The notes: generated from the letters alone by a model not told the origin. Positions 33,481 through 42,658 are shown, numbered from the stretch's first letter. The stretch: DNA of 64,000 bases from Methylobacterium pseudosasicola (GCF_900114535.1 NZ_FOTK01000001.1:248001-312000), one strand, 5' to 3'. Program-made: numbers and translations.

Positions 33481-34983
33481 ATGAAAGTTCGCAATGCCCT
33501 CATGCTCGGGTTGGGAGGCGCGGCGCTCGCCGCCCTCCTGATCGAGCCGTCGCTCGCGCAGACCCCGGCGCCGGAAGCCGCGACCGCGGCCCCGGCCGCC
33601 CCGCTGCCCAACAAGGGCGATACCGCCTGGATGATGATCTCCTCGGCGCTGGTGCTCATGATGAGCGTTCCGGGCCTGGCCCTGTTCTACGGCGGCTTGG
33701 TGCGCACCAAGAACATGCTTTCGGTGCTGACCCAGGTCTTCGCGATCGTGTCGATCGTCGGCCTGCTCTGGGTGTTCTACGGCTACAGCCTCGCCTTCAC
33801 CAATGGCGGCGGCATCAACGACTTCGTCGGCGGCCTGTCCAAGGCGTTCCTGAAGGGCATCGACGCCAATTCGACGGTGGCGACCTTCTCGAACGGCGTC
33901 GTGATCCCGGAATACGCCTATCTCTGCTTCCAGATGACGTTCGCCATGATCACGCCCGCGCTGATCGTCGGCGCCTTCGCCGAGCGGATGAAGTTCTCCG
34001 CGCTGGTGGTGTTCACGATCCTCTGGGTCACGATCATCTACTTCCCGATGGCCCACATGGTCTGGTACTGGGCCGGCCCGGATGCAGTGGGCAACGCCGC
34101 CAAGGCGCTCGCCGCCGCCACCGACGACGCCTCGAAGGCCACCGCCCAGGCGGCCCTGGACGCGGTCAACAAGGATGCGGGCTTCCTCTTCCAGAAGGGC
34201 GCCCTCGACTTCGCCGGCGGCACCGTGGTGCACATCAACGCGGGCATCGCCGGCTTCGTCGGCTGCCTGATCATAGGCAAGCGCATCGGCTACGGCCGCG
34301 ACCTGCTCGCCCCGCACTCGCTGACCATGACCATGATCGGCGCCTCGCTCCTGTGGGTCGGCTGGTTCGGCTTCAACGCCGGCTCGAACCTCGAGTCCAA
34401 CGGCACCGCCGCTCTGGCGATGCTCAACACCTTCGTGGCGACCTGCGGCGCCGCGGTGGCGTGGCTGTTCGCCGAGTGGGCGCTCAAGGGCAAGCCGTCG
34501 CTGCTCGGCATGCTCTCGGGCGCGGTCGCCGGCCTCGTGGCCGTCACCCCGGCCTCGGGCTTCGCCGGCCCGATGGGCTCGATCGTGCTCGGCCTCGTGG
34601 CTGGCGTGGTCTGCTTCCTGATGTGCTCCACCGTGAAGAACGCGCTCGGCTACGACGACTCGCTCGACGTGTTCGGCGTGCACTGCATCGGCGGCATCCT
34701 GGGCGCCCTGGCGACCGGCATCCTGGTCGACCCGAACCTCGGCGGCGTCGGCATCCCCGACTACACCTCCAAGCCGGGCGAACTGGCCGTGGGCGCCTAC
34801 GACATGGTGAGCCAGCTCATCATCCAGGCGGAAGCGGTCGGCCTGACCCTGCTGTGGTCGGGCATCGGCTCGGCCATCCTCTACAAGCTCGTCGACCTGA
34901 CGATCGGCCTGCGGGTGACCCAGGAAGAGGAGCGCGAGGGCCTCGACATCGCCGATCACGGCGAGCGCGCCTACAACTACTAA
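33481..34983 (+). CDS. amtB: Ammonium transporter
   Basis: A 500-residue trimeric ammonium channel. It starts with a signal-like segment (NALMLGLGGAALAALLIEPSLAQ) and an Ala/Pro linker, then the Amt core: SVPGLALFYGGLVRTKNMLSV (TM1), FAMITPALIVGAFAERMKFS, DFAGGTVVHINAGIAGFVG with the pore His, WFGFNAGS, and DVFGVHCIGGILGALATGI with the second pore His. The C-terminal tail (EEEREGLDIADHGERAYNY) ends in the conserved regulatory segment that GlnK contacts. Second gene of glnK-amtB, followed by strong hairpins. Confidence 0.95.
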   Translation: MKVRNALMLGLGGAALAALLIEPSLAQTPAPEAATAAPAAPLPNKGDTAWMMISSALVLMMSVPGLALFYGGLVRTKNMLSVLTQVFAIVSIVGLLWVFYGYSLAFTNGGGINDFVGGLSKAFLKGIDANSTVATFSNGVVIPEYAYLCFQMTFAMITPALIVGAFAERMKFSALVVFTILWVTIIYFPMAHMVWYWAGPDAVGNAAKALAAATDDASKATAQAALDAVNKDAGFLFQKGALDFAGGTVVHINAGIAGFVGCLIIGKRIGYGRDLLAPHSLTMTMIGASLLWVGWFGFNAGSNLESNGTAALAMLNTFVATCGAAVAWLFAEWALKGKPSLLGMLSGAVAGLVAVTPASGFAGPMGSIVLGLVAGVVCFLMCSTVKNALGYDDSLDVFGVHCIGGILGALATGILVDPNLGGVGIPDYTSKPGELAVGAYDMVSQLIIQAEAVGLTLLWSGIGSAILYKLVDLTIGLRVTQEEEREGLDIADHGERAYNY

Positions 34984-35027
34984 GACCAACCGGCGCGGCC
35001 CTCCGGGGCCGCGCCGCCGACATGGAG

Positions 35028-35064
35028 AACCCCGGCTCCGTAAGGGCCGGGGTTTTTTGTTGTT
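35028..35064 (+). terminator. Rho-independent terminator after amtB
   Basis: A 9-bp perfect stem AACCCCGGC/GCCGGGGTT (35028-35036 with 35046-35054) followed by TTTTGTTGTT. A second GC hairpin (about 34990-35014, CGGCGCGGCC...GGCCGCGCCG) precedes it directly after the stop. Confidence 0.85.
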
Positions 35065-35074
35065 CGTCGCACAC

Positions 35075-35166
35075 CGTCATTGCGAGCGGAGCGAAGCAAC
35101 CTAGGGAAACGCTACATCCGGAGATCGCGCGCTGCACTGGGTTGCTTCGCTCCGCTCGCAATGACG
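35075..35166. repeat. Intergenic palindromic repeat, CGTCATTGCGAGCGG type
   Basis: A perfect 27-bp inverted repeat (35075-35101 with 35140-35166) separated by 38 bases. The arm begins CGTCATTGCGAGCGGAGCGA. Sequence of this type is a very common dispersed repeat in many proteobacteria. A poorly conserved relative of the CCTCATCCTGAGG family seems to follow at about 35204-35262. Confidence 0.85.
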
Positions 35167-35203
35167 GGAACGCTGCGTTTATCTCGCAGGATCTTCCCAT
35201 CGC

Positions 35204-35262
35204 TCCCGCTCATCCTGAAGGGATACAGCGCGGGCCTCGGAGGAGGACTCTTTCGAAGCTCG
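35204..35262. repeat. Decayed copy of the CCTCATCCTGAGG palindromic repeat
   Basis: The stretch CGCTCATCCTGAAGGG ... CGGGCCTCGGAGGAGG ... TTTCGA aligns by eye with the left half of the repeat at 20091 and 63128, with mismatches and without the matching right half. It lies between the amtB terminator region and the convergent serC gene. Confidence 0.4.
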
Positions 35263-35310
35263 CCTGCGCCTTCGCCTCAGAGTGCGGTAGCGGGTGGGGG
35301 CAGTGACCCG

Positions 35311-36477
35311 CTAAGCCGCCCGGCTCAGCGCCGCCTTCTCCTCCGCGAACGCCCAGTCCAGCCAGGGCGTCAGCGCTTCGAGGTCGGCCGTCTCCACGGT
35401 GGCGCCGCACCAGATCCGCAGGCCCGCCGGGGCGTCGCGGTAGGCGCCGATGTCGAGGGCGACGCCTTCGCGGTCCAGGCGCTCGACGATGCCCGAGGCC
35501 AGGGCCGCCACCGCCGCGTCGCCGCGGGCGAGGACGTCCGGGTCGGCGATCACCAGGCAAACACCGGTGTTCGAGTAGGTCGCGGGATCGACCGCCAGCG
35601 GCGCGATCCACGGTGTCCGGGCGACCCAATCGTAGATCACCTTGGCGTTGGCGTCGGCCCGGGCGTGGAGCGCCGGCAGGCCGCCGATCCGCACCGCCCA
35701 GTCCAGGGTGTCGAGGTAATCCTCCACCGCCAGCATCGAGGGCGTGTTGATCGTGTCGCCCTTGAAGATGCCCTCGATGAGCTTGCCGTCCTTGGTGAGC
35801 CGAAAGACCTTCGGCAGCGGCCAAGCCGGGACGTGGCTCTCCAGCCGCGCCACCGCTCGGGGCGAGAGGATCAGCATGCCGTGCGCGGCCTCGCCGCCCA
35901 TCACCTTCTGCCAGGAGAAGGTGACGACATCGAGCTTGTCCCAGGCGAGCGGCTGCGCGAAGGCCGCCGAGGTGGCGTCGCAGATCGTCAGGCCCTCGCG
36001 GTCGGCGGCGATCCAGTCGCCGTTCGGGACCTTCACGCCGGCGGCGGTGCCGTTCCAGGTGAAGACCACGTCGCTGGTCTTGGTGTCGATCGCGGCGAGA
36101 TCCGGCAGCACGCCGTAGGGCGTCTGGTGGATCTTGGGCGCGATCTTGAGCTGCTTCAGAGCGTCGGTGACCCACTCCTTGCCGAACGCCTCCCAGGCGG
36201 CGATCTCCACGGGCTTCGGCCCGAGCAGGGTCCACATCGCCATCTCGACGGCGCCGGTGTCGGAGGCCGGCACGATGCCGATCCGGTAATCGTCGGGCAC
36301 CTGCAGGATCGAGCGGGTCAGGTCGATCGCCCGGCCGAGCTTGGCCTTGCCGAGCGGCGAGCGGTGCGACCGGCCGAGCGCGGCGTCGGCCAGGGCGGCG
36401 GGCGTCCAACCCGGACGTTTGGCACAGGGGCCGGACGAGAAATGGGGAACGCGCGGGCGCCTGTCGGGTCGGCTCAT
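35311..36477 (-). CDS. serC: Phosphoserine aminotransferase
   Basis: PLP enzyme converting 3-phosphohydroxypyruvate and glutamate to phosphoserine. The 388-residue protein has the family opening [16 protein letters not shown], the substrate region [19 protein letters not shown], and the PLP-lysine motif [17 protein letters not shown]. Its length and HFSSGP start are those of the alphaproteobacterial/archaeal-type SerC. I chose the ATG at 36477 since it has an AAGGA Shine-Dalgarno at suitable distance; an ATG at 36489 sits directly on that AAGG. serA, often adjacent, is absent here. The 5' leader folds into a pseudoknot-capable structure (next entry). Confidence 0.93.
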   Translation of the reverse strand: MSRPDRRPRVPHFSSGPCAKRPGWTPAALADAALGRSHRSPLGKAKLGRAIDLTRSILQVPDDYRIGIVPASDTGAVEMAMWTLLGPKPVEIAAWEAFGKEWVTDALKQLKIAPKIHQTPYGVLPDLAAIDTKTSDVVFTWNGTAAGVKVPNGDWIAADREGLTICDATSAAFAQPLAWDKLDVVTFSWQKVMGGEAAHGMLILSPRAVARLESHVPAWPLPKVFRLTKDGKLIEGIFKGDTINTPSMLAVEDYLDTLDWAVRIGGLPALHARADANAKVIYDWVARTPWIAPLAVDPATYSNTGVCLVIADPDVLARGDAAVAALASGIVERLDREGVALDIGAYRDAPAGLRIWCGATVETADLEALTPWLDWAFAEEKAALSRAA

Positions 36478-36498
36478 CGTCGGATCCATCCTTGCAGA

Positions 36499-36555
36499 TG
36501 GGCGCTCCTCGGCGGGGAGGAGTGTCCCGGCCCGGGGATGCGCCCAATCCGGGCC
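36499..36555 (-). promoter_or_regulatory. serC leader RNA: two hairpins with a predicted pseudoknot
   Basis: On the minus strand, reading toward serC: hairpin 1 pairs 36555-36549 (GGCCCGG) with 36535-36529 (CCGGGCC), with a loop ATTGGGCGCATCC. Hairpin 2 pairs 36522-36517 (CTCCTC) with 36510-36505 (GAGGAG). Seven loop bases of hairpin 1 (TGGGCGC, 36546-36540) are perfectly complementary to GCGCCCA at 36505-36499, immediately after hairpin 2 and just upstream of the AAGGA ribosome-binding site. A conserved serC leader motif is known in alphaproteobacteria, and I believe this is a member, from memory of its position and structure. Control of translation initiation is the likely mechanism. Confidence 0.6.
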
Positions 36556-36692
36556 TCTGGCAAGCGCTTGTCCGCGCTGCAGTCTTCGGTGCGTGCCCCC
36601 GCCCGGGACAGGCTGTTCGCCACTGCGGAACCGTCGATTAAGCTTGGGGCGTTAGCCTTAATGCCGTGCCGTGTTGCGTTCGAGGTACGCTG

Positions 36693-36872
36693 ATGTCTTT
36701 CCACAGTGCTGCGATAGTGTCGGCCTGGTCAGTTTTACTTATGGTTATCGGCGCGTTAGCGACCCGCCTGGCCCTGGCGGGCCGGCTCCGGCGTCCCGCC
36801 GCGCAGCCGCTCCAGCTCGATCCGCTGGATTACGACCTCGACGGACCGGTGATCGATTTGGAACCCGCCTGA
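36693..36872 (+). CDS. Small single-TM hypothetical protein, 59 aa
   Basis: Starting at the ATG at 36693 ([20 protein letters not shown]), this 59-residue frame encodes one hydrophobic segment (about 6-24) and a short proline- and acid-containing tail ending in [12 protein letters not shown]. Not recognised. It overlaps the convergent trmD 3' end by 43 bases and begins about 100 bases upstream of nothing else on its strand. The N-in hydrophobic segment followed by an arginine-rich stretch ([10 protein letters not shown]) is reasonable for a small membrane protein, but the frame could be chance. Confidence 0.4.
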   Translation: MSFHSAAIVSAWSVLLMVIGALATRLALAGRLRRPAAQPLQLDPLDYDLDGPVIDLEPA

Positions 36873-37558
36873 AGGTCCGGCCGCCGCTCGGCGGTGATTC
36901 GCTCGGCCTGTTCCCGCCGCCAGCGGGCGATGGCCCCGTGATTGCCGCCCGACAGCACCTCCGGGATCGGCCGACCCTCCCAGTCCCGGGGCCTGGTGTA
37001 ATGCGGATATTCGAGGAGGCCGCCCTCGAAACTCTCCTCGATCCCCGATTGGGCCTTGCCCATCACCCCGGGCAGGAGCCGCACGCAGGCATCGAGCACC
37101 ACCAGGGCGGCGATCTCGCCGCCCGAGAGCACGTAATCGCCGATCGAGACCTCCTCCAGGCCGCGGCCGGCGATGACCCGCTCGTCCACCCCCTCGAACC
37201 GGCCGCAGACGATCAGCGCCCCCGGTCCGGCGGCGAGCTCGCGCACCCGGACCTGACTCAGCGGCCGGCCGCGGGGGGACATCAGCAGCCGGGGCCGCGA
37301 ATCGTCCGCTTCAGTCGCGGCGTCGATGGCGGCGGCGAGCACATCGCAGCGCAGCACCATCCCGGCGCCGCCCCCGGCCGGCGTATCGTCCACCGCGCGG
37401 TGACGGCCGAGCCCGTGCTCGCGGATGTTGCGGGCCTCCAGGCTCCAGTCGCCCCGGGCGAGGGCGTCGCCGGACAGCGACACGCCGAGCGGCCCCGGGA
37501 ACATCTCCGGGTAGAGGGTGAGGATCGTGGCCCGCCAGGGCGTTTCCGTGCGCGTCAT
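36830..37558 (-). CDS. trmD: tRNA (guanine-N1)-methyltransferase
   Basis: Methylates G37 of tRNAs to prevent frameshifting. The 242-residue SPOUT enzyme starts [20 protein letters not shown], has [28 protein letters not shown] and the knotted AdoMet site [20 protein letters not shown], ending with EYPHYTRP and [19 protein letters not shown]. The start at 37558 follows family length; the open frame extends 229 codons further but into the methyltransferase gene on the other strand. It is the last gene of the ffh-aroQ-rpsP-rimM-trmD order but separated from rimM by an inverted gene. rplS is not next to it. Confidence 0.95.
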   Translation of the reverse strand: MTRTETPWRATILTLYPEMFPGPLGVSLSGDALARGDWSLEARNIREHGLGRHRAVDDTPAGGGAGMVLRCDVLAAAIDAATEADDSRPRLLMSPRGRPLSQVRVRELAAGPGALIVCGRFEGVDERVIAGRGLEEVSIGDYVLSGGEIAALVVLDACVRLLPGVMGKAQSGIEESFEGGLLEYPHYTRPRDWEGRPIPEVLSGGNHGAIARWRREQAERITAERRPDLQAGSKSITGPSRS

Positions 37559-37633
37559 GGCGCTTGATCGCGCGTGGGGTGCGGCACGGTCAACGGCCCG
37601 GGCACCGTTGGCCCCCGCGGCGGGTTGTCGGCG

Positions 37634-38353
37634 ATGATCCGGATCATGCTCCTCCTCTCCGTCGCGCTGGCGGGACCGGCCCTCGCGGCGGGTCCGCTGG
37701 CGCCTCCCGGCGCTCCGGCGAGCGCGTTTCCGAAGCCCGACCGGCCGGTGGCCGAGATCGTGGCGCCGCAATGGTCCTCGGAGGCCGAGCGGGACAAAGC
37801 CGGCGAGTTCGATGCGGTCGCCCGCGGGATGGGCATCGCCCCCGGCGAGACCGTGGCCGATATCGGCGCCGGCAGCGGCTACTACGTCGTGCGCCTGAGC
37901 CCGCTTGTCGGGCCTAACGGCAAGGTCCTGGCCGAGGACGTGACTCCCGCCTACCTGGCGAGCCTGGAACGGCAGGTGAAGGGGCTCGGCAACGTCACGG
38001 TGGTGCGGGGCGAGGCCCATGATCCGCGCCTGCCCTCGGCCTCGGTCGATGCCGCGATCCTCGTGCACATGTACCACGAGATCGCTCAGCCCTTCGGCCT
38101 GCTGCACAACCTCGCACCGGCCATGCGCCCAGGCGGCCGGGTCGGCATCGTCGATGCCGACGACATCCCCTCGCGGCACGGCACCCCGCCGGCGCTCCTG
38201 CGCTGCGAACTCGCTGCCGCCGGTTATCGCGAGACCGGGTTCCAAACCTTGAGCGGCGGCGCCTATCTGGCGGTGTTCGCGGCGCCAGCGCCAGAGAACC
38301 GGCCGAGCCCGGAGACGATCCGCCCATGCCGGGATGCCGCGACGCCGCGCTGA
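37634..38353 (+). CDS. Class I SAM-dependent methyltransferase with signal peptide
   Basis: A 239-residue protein with an N-terminal Sec signal ([20 protein letters not shown]) followed by an AdoMet methyltransferase fold. Motif I is [20 protein letters not shown], then [14 protein letters not shown] (acidic ribose contact), and [15 protein letters not shown] (motif IV region), [12 protein letters not shown] (motif V-VI). Exported SAM methyltransferases of this kind exist in alphaproteobacteria, but no extracytoplasmic SAM source is obvious, so the role is unclear. It is inserted on the plus strand between rimM and trmD, with 76 bases to the trmD start. Confidence 0.8.
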   Translation: MIRIMLLLSVALAGPALAAGPLAPPGAPASAFPKPDRPVAEIVAPQWSSEAERDKAGEFDAVARGMGIAPGETVADIGAGSGYYVVRLSPLVGPNGKVLAEDVTPAYLASLERQVKGLGNVTVVRGEAHDPRLPSASVDAAILVHMYHEIAQPFGLLHNLAPAMRPGGRVGIVDADDIPSRHGTPPALLRCELAAAGYRETGFQTLSGGAYLAVFAAPAPENRPSPETIRPCRDAATPR

Positions 38354-38411
38354 CCGGTTCGGGTCGCGCGGTCAGAAATCCGGCGTGTGGGCGGGTATAT
38401 CCCAAAAAACC

Positions 38412-39107
38412 TCAGCCCGGATCGTCGGCGGGCTTCTCCCCCACCGGCGCGAAGAAATCCTCCGGTAGGACGACGGTGACGCGCCGCTGCGGGAGATCCA
38501 GGACCGGCACGAAGGCCTTGGTGAAGGGCAGGAGCGCCGTCGCGCCGCCCGCGGCGGGGCGGAGTTCGAGGAGGTCGCCGCCGCCGTAATTCGGCACCGA
38601 GACGACCGTGCCGATGACGGTCCCGGCCTCGTCCACCACGGTGGCGCCGATCAGGTCGGCGGCATAGACCTCGTCGTCATCCTCGGGCTCCGCCAAGCGG
38701 TCGCGGGGGATGAACAGGGCGACCCGGTTGAGCGCCTCCGCGGCGTTGCGCCCGCCGATATCCTTGACCCGGGCGATCAGCATGTCGGGGGACGAGCCGG
38801 GAGCGGTCCGCACGCCGGACAAGGTCAGCGTGCGCCCGTCCGAGGTCAGGAGCGGGCCGTAGCCGGCGATCGCCAGGGGATCGCCGGTGTAGGATTTGAG
38901 CCGGATCTCGCCGTTCAGCCCATGCGCCCGCCCGAACTCGCCCAGCAGGACGAGGTTCGGGTCGGGCGGCACGGGCGGTGCCGCCGGCTTGGGGGCCGGC
39001 GCTTTGGGCGAGGTTGCGGCTTCTGGCGCGATGGCGCCGATAGCCGTGCCAGCGCGGCCGCGGCGACCGCCGTCGCGGGAGAATGAACCTGCGGGGCGGC
39101 GCGCCAT
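38412..39107 (-). CDS. rimM: Ribosome maturation factor RimM
   Basis: 30S assembly factor that binds S19 and helps 16S rRNA processing. The RimM domain ([27 protein letters not shown]) and PRC-barrel ([44 protein letters not shown]) are complete. Compared with typical 170-190-residue RimM, it has an extra N-terminal stretch of about 48 residues rich in Ala, Pro, Gly and Arg before the domain. An internal start near the domain cannot be excluded. It is 12 bases downstream of rpsP and co-transcribed. Confidence 0.92.
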   Translation of the reverse strand: MARRPAGSFSRDGGRRGRAGTAIGAIAPEAATSPKAPAPKPAAPPVPPDPNLVLLGEFGRAHGLNGEIRLKSYTGDPLAIAGYGPLLTSDGRTLTLSGVRTAPGSSPDMLIARVKDIGGRNAAEALNRVALFIPRDRLAEPEDDDEVYAADLIGATVVDEAGTVIGTVVSVPNYGGGDLLELRPAAGGATALLPFTKAFVPVLDLPQRRVTVVLPEDFFAPVGEKPADDPG

Positions 39108-39119
39108 GGCGCAGCCGCC

Positions 39120-39482
39120 TTACGCGGCGGCGTCCTCGGCGGGCGCTGCGGCCTTCTCGGCGCGCTTGGTCGCGCGCTCCTTGGCCTTCTCGCCCGGCTC
39201 GGCCTTCTGCGGGTTGTTGCGGGTCGGGCGCTTGGCGAGGCCGGCCTGGTCGAGGAAGCGCAGAACGCGGTCGGTCGGCTGCGCGCCCTTGGCGAGCCAG
39301 CCCTGGATCTTCTCGGCATCGAGCTGGATCCGGGCCGGATCGTCCTTGGCCTTCATCGGATCGTAGGCACCGACCTTGTCGATGAAGCGGCCATCGCGCG
39401 GGGCGCGGGCGTCGGCGACGACGATGCGGTAGTAGGGACGCTTCTTCGCGCCACCGCGCGTGAGACGGATCTTCAGGGCCAT
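39120..39482 (-). CDS. rpsP: 30S ribosomal protein S16
   Basis: A 120-residue S16 with the conserved start [20 protein letters not shown] and [21 protein letters not shown]. The C-terminal 30 residues form an Ala/Lys/Glu-rich extension ([22 protein letters not shown] region), usual for alphaproteobacterial S16. It follows aroQ by 4 bases and precedes rimM. Confidence 0.97.
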   Translation of the reverse strand: MALKIRLTRGGAKKRPYYRIVVADARAPRDGRFIDKVGAYDPMKAKDDPARIQLDAEKIQGWLAKGAQPTDRVLRFLDQAGLAKRPTRNNPQKAEPGEKAKERATKRAEKAAAPAEDAAA

Positions 39483-39486
39483 TGGT

Positions 39487-39822
39487 TTACGACTTTCTCT
39501 CGGTGTCGATCGCCGACTCGTGCGTCGCCGCGATCGTCTGGTGGTGCCGGATGACTTCCTTGACCACGAAGGCCAAAAACTTCTCGGCGAAATCGGGGTC
39601 GAGCTTTGCCTCGACCGCGAGCTTGCGGAGCCGGGCGACCTGACGCGCCTCCCGGTCCGGATCGGAAGGGGGGATCCCCTTTCGGGCCTTGAGCTCGCCG
39701 ACCCGCTGCGTGCAGCGGAAGCGCTCGGCGAGCAGATGGATCAGCGCCGCATCGAAATTGTCGATGCTGTCGCGCAGGCGCGCGAGTTCGGGATCGACCG
39801 CCTGGGCCGCCAGCACGCTCAT
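39487..39822 (-). CDS. aroQ: Chorismate mutase (AroQ type)
   Basis: A 111-residue all-helical enzyme converting chorismate to prephenate. It shows the AroQ pattern: [23 protein letters not shown] (catalytic Arg and the DxxDxxLhxLLxxR region), [19 protein letters not shown] and a C-terminal [14 protein letters not shown] with the usual Gln/Glu positions. Its start codon overlaps the ffh stop (ATGA), indicating translational coupling. It supplies prephenate to the monofunctional PheA encoded at 743-1600. The ffh-aroQ-rpsP arrangement is typical of Rhizobiales. Confidence 0.93.
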   Translation of the reverse strand: MSVLAAQAVDPELARLRDSIDNFDAALIHLLAERFRCTQRVGELKARKGIPPSDPDREARQVARLRKLAVEAKLDPDFAEKFLAFVVKEVIRHHQTIAATHESAIDTERKS

Positions 39823-41381
39823 TTCTTCTTCCCCGGCATGAACCCACCGAGACCGGGCAGCTTCGGGCCGCCGAGGCCGGGCAGCCCCGGCATCTTGGGC
39901 ATCCCACCCCCGCCCAGGCCCGGCGGCATCGGCGGCAGCTTGCCGCCGAACTGCTTTTCGATCTGCGCGATCTGCTCCGGGGTCGGCTCCGGCATGCCGG
40001 GCGGCAGGCCGGGCATGCCGCCACCCATTCCACCACCGCCGAGCCCGAACATCGAGCCGAGCGCCTGCCCGATGCCGCGTTTCCCGGAGCCCATCGCCTT
40101 CATCATATCGGCCATGGTCCGGTGCATCTTCAGGAGCTTGTTGATCTCCGAGACATCGACGCCCGAGCCCGCCGCGATGCGCTTCTTGCGGGAGTTCTTC
40201 AGCAGGTCCGGGTTCTTGCGCTCGTGCGGGGTCATGGACGAGATGATCGCCCGCTGGCGCTTGAACATCTTCTCGTCGAGGTTGGCGCCCTCGACCTGCT
40301 TCTTCATCGCGCCCATGCCGGGCAGCATGCCCATCAGGCCGCCGATGCCGCCCATCTTCTCCATCTGGGCGAGCTGCATGGACAAGTCTTCGAGATCGAA
40401 CTTGCCCTTGCGCATCTTCTCCGCGGTGCGGAGCGCCTGCTCGTGGTCGATGGTCTCGGCGGCCTTCTCGACCAGGGAGACGATGTCGCCCATGCCGAGG
40501 ATGCGGTTGGCGACGCGGGCCGGGTGGAACTCCTCCAGCGCGTCGACCTTCTCGCCGGTACCGACGAGCTTGATCGGCTTGCCGGTGACGGCGCGCATCG
40601 ACAGAGCCGCGCCGCCGCGGGAATCGCCGTCCATGCGGGTGAGCACGATGCCGGTGACGTCGAGGCGTTCGTCGAAGGCGCGGGCGGTGTTGACCGCATC
40701 CTGGCCGGTGAGCGCGTCGGCGACCAGCAGCACCTCGTGAGGCCGGGTCGCGGCCTTCACCTCGGCCGCCTCGACCATCAGGGCCTCGTCGACCGTGGTG
40801 CGGCCCGCGGTGTCGAGCATCACCACGTCGAAGCCGCCGAGCCGGGCCGCCTCCATGGCGCGCTTGGCGATCTGCACCGCCGACTGGCCGGCCACGATCG
40901 GCAGGCTCTCGACGCCGACCTGCTTGGCGAGCACCGCCAGCTGCTCCATGGCGGCCGGGCGGCGGGTATCGAGGGAGGCGAGCAGGACGCGCCGCTTCTC
41001 GCGGTCGGACAGGCGCCGGGCGATCTTGGCGGTGGTGGTGGTCTTACCCGAGCCCTGGAGGCCGACCATCAGAATCGGCACCGGGGCGGGGGCGTTCAGA
41101 TCGATCACCTCGGCATCGGTGCCGAGCATCGCCACCAGCTCGTCATTGACGATCTTGACGACCATCTGGCCGGGGGTGACCGACTTGAGCACGACGGCGC
41201 CGACCGCCTTCTCCTTCACCCGGTCGGTGAAGCCGCGCACGACCTCCAGGGCGACGTCGGCTTCCAGCAGGGCGCGGCGCACTTCGCGCATCGCCGCGGT
41301 GACGTCGGCTTCGGTCAGGGCGCCCCGGCGGGTGAGCCCCGAGAGGATGCCGGAGAGGCGGTCGGACAGGCCTTCGAACAT
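39819..41381 (-). CDS. ffh: Signal recognition particle protein Ffh (SRP54)
   Basis: GTPase that binds signal sequences and SRP RNA to target nascent membrane proteins. The 520-residue protein has the N domain, the G domain with P-loop GLQGSGKTTTTAKIARRL, DTRRPAAMEQLAVLA, DTAGRTTVDEAL and TRMDGDSRGGAALSM, then the methionine-rich M domain (MGMLPGMGAMKKQV). A long Gly/Met/Pro tail (GMGGGMPGLPPGMPEPTPEQ and later repeats) extends the C-terminus. First gene of the translation block. Confidence 0.97.
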   Translation of the reverse strand: MFEGLSDRLSGILSGLTRRGALTEADVTAAMREVRRALLEADVALEVVRGFTDRVKEKAVGAVVLKSVTPGQMVVKIVNDELVAMLGTDAEVIDLNAPAPVPILMVGLQGSGKTTTTAKIARRLSDREKRRVLLASLDTRRPAAMEQLAVLAKQVGVESLPIVAGQSAVQIAKRAMEAARLGGFDVVMLDTAGRTTVDEALMVEAAEVKAATRPHEVLLVADALTGQDAVNTARAFDERLDVTGIVLTRMDGDSRGGAALSMRAVTGKPIKLVGTGEKVDALEEFHPARVANRILGMGDIVSLVEKAAETIDHEQALRTAEKMRKGKFDLEDLSMQLAQMEKMGGIGGLMGMLPGMGAMKKQVEGANLDEKMFKRQRAIISSMTPHERKNPDLLKNSRKKRIAAGSGVDVSEINKLLKMHRTMADMMKAMGSGKRGIGQALGSMFGLGGGGMGGGMPGLPPGMPEPTPEQIAQIEKQFGGKLPPMPPGLGGGGMPKMPGLPGLGGPKLPGLGGFMPGKKK

Positions 41382-41398
41382 GGTTTCTCGGACCCGCT

Positions 41399-41626
41399 TT
41401 ACTGTTCGAGGCCGGCGCGCTCGACGCGGCGCGCTTGGAGGGCGGCCTCGAAGCTGCGCACGGCGCTCGCGAACTTGTCCCGGCAGTCCGGGTTGCAGAA
41501 GCCGACCACGGCGCCGTTATAGAGCGTCAGCGAGTCAGCCGAGATCGGCTTGCCCGACCAGGGGCAGGTCTCGTTGATCGCGTCCGCGATGTTCAACGCA
41601 GCTTGGGTCACGGCGTCTTGGGGCAT
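41399..41626 (-). CDS. Small YHS/TRASH-like metal-binding protein, 75 aa
   Basis: Starting at the ATG at 41626 (MPQDAVTQAALNIADAINET), this 75-residue protein contains CPWSGKPISADSLTLYNG followed by VGFCNPDCRDKF, the C-P-x-[ST]-G-K-P ... FC-x3-C...F pattern of YHS/TRASH-type zinc- or metal-binding modules. It ends in a helical, charged tail. It is directly upstream of ffh (18 bases) on the same strand and probably co-transcribed. Function unknown; a metal-sensing or chaperone-like role is inference from the cysteine pattern. Confidence 0.75.
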   Translation of the reverse strand: MPQDAVTQAALNIADAINETCPWSGKPISADSLTLYNGAVVGFCNPDCRDKFASAVRSFEAALQARRVERAGLEQ

Positions 41627-41922
41627 GTGAGGGCCTCGACCGGCGGATCCCGACGAAGCGGATCGGCCCAACACAGATCGCGCCCGAGGGCGCGGACGCG
41701 CTGTCGGGCGTTGACCTCCGGCCTCAGGGGACCGGTCGGCTTCGTGTCGTGACGATCTGCTACGGATCGGAAGCGCGGGAGGTAGCGGCGGCGGCGGGAA
41801 AAGTCAATTTTCCGTCTTCTCGGTCGCCAACCATCTCAGGGTTGAAGCCGTCCATTAACTTTTACGGATCGTTAAGCATGTTGGGACTCTGATCGGGCAG
41901 CACCCGTTCAGGACGACCGCCG

Positions 41923-42552
41923 ATGTCGGAACCCGCCCGCACCTTCCCGCTGCACGAAACCGGCAGCCGCATCGCCCCCGGCCCGCTGCGGGACTGGCTC
42001 GCGACCATGAAGACCCACAGCCCGGCCGAGCCGCGCGGCGCCGACCGGGCGGAGGAGGCTCAGCCGGAAGCCAAAGCCCCCCTGGCTGCCGAGACGGCCT
42101 GGTCGCCCCGGCTCGTCGCCCAGCCCGACGGGTCCGGCGCCGCCGCGGAGGAAGCGGACGTGTCCGAGCTGATGGCCGAGAACCTGATGCTCAAGGCCAA
42201 GCTGCGGCTGGAATTCGAACGTCAGGACGAGCTGCAGGCGATTTTAGCCGAAGAGATCCGCGTGCTCCGCGAGCATATCCGCGAAGAGATCGGCTCGATC
42301 GAGGATCTGCGCGCCGAGCAGGAGGAAGTCCGCGCCGAGCGCGAAGAGTTCCGGAGCGAGCGCGAGCGGTTCCGCCAGGAGCGCGAGCACATGCGCATCG
42401 AGCGCGACCGGGCCGTCAGCGAGCGCGACGCGCTGCGGGCCGAGCGCCACGCCATCGCGGCCGAACGCGATGCCCTGCGCGAGGAGCGCGATCTGTGGCG
42501 GGCTCGGACCGAGGCCTTGGCCCAGCCGCTGTTCCAGGCTCCGAAGCGCTGA
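41923..42552 (+). CDS. Coiled-coil protein, 209 aa
   Basis: Not recognised by family. Residues 1-90 are rich in Ala, Pro and Glu; from about residue 85 to 200 the protein is a long charged coiled coil, with many ERE, RAE and EER repeats (for example EREEFRSERERFRQEREHMR). No signal or TM. The last 30 residues lead to LFQAPKR. It could be a scaffold or cell-shape-related protein, but nothing specific supports this. The 296 bases before it (41627-41922) contain no gene I can support. Confidence 0.7.
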   Translation: MSEPARTFPLHETGSRIAPGPLRDWLATMKTHSPAEPRGADRAEEAQPEAKAPLAAETAWSPRLVAQPDGSGAAAEEADVSELMAENLMLKAKLRLEFERQDELQAILAEEIRVLREHIREEIGSIEDLRAEQEEVRAEREEFRSERERFRQEREHMRIERDRAVSERDALRAERHAIAAERDALREERDLWRARTEALAQPLFQAPKR

Positions 42553-42574
42553 ACATTTAAGCCCTGAAAAGCCG

Positions 42575-42600
42575 AAGGGCCACCCGTGAGGGTGGCCCTT
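42575..42600 (-). terminator. Strong terminator hairpin
   Basis: A perfect 11-bp stem AAGGGCCACCC/GGGTGGCCCTT (42575-42585 with 42590-42600) with a GTGA loop. On the minus strand it is followed by CGGCTTTTC, so it best terminates the tiny minus-strand gene at 42659-42730; it also lies 22 bases after the coiled-coil gene stop and may act for both. Confidence 0.8.
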
Positions 42601-42658
42601 CCATTGCCGAACCGTCATGTCCGGCGGAACTGTCCCGAAATCGGGGCTCAGACGCGTC

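Noticed and set aside
37559..38245. Extension of trmD to 38245
   Set aside because: The added 229 codons are antisense to the exported methyltransferase, and TrmD starts at [11 protein letters not shown], four to nine residues after the chosen ATG.
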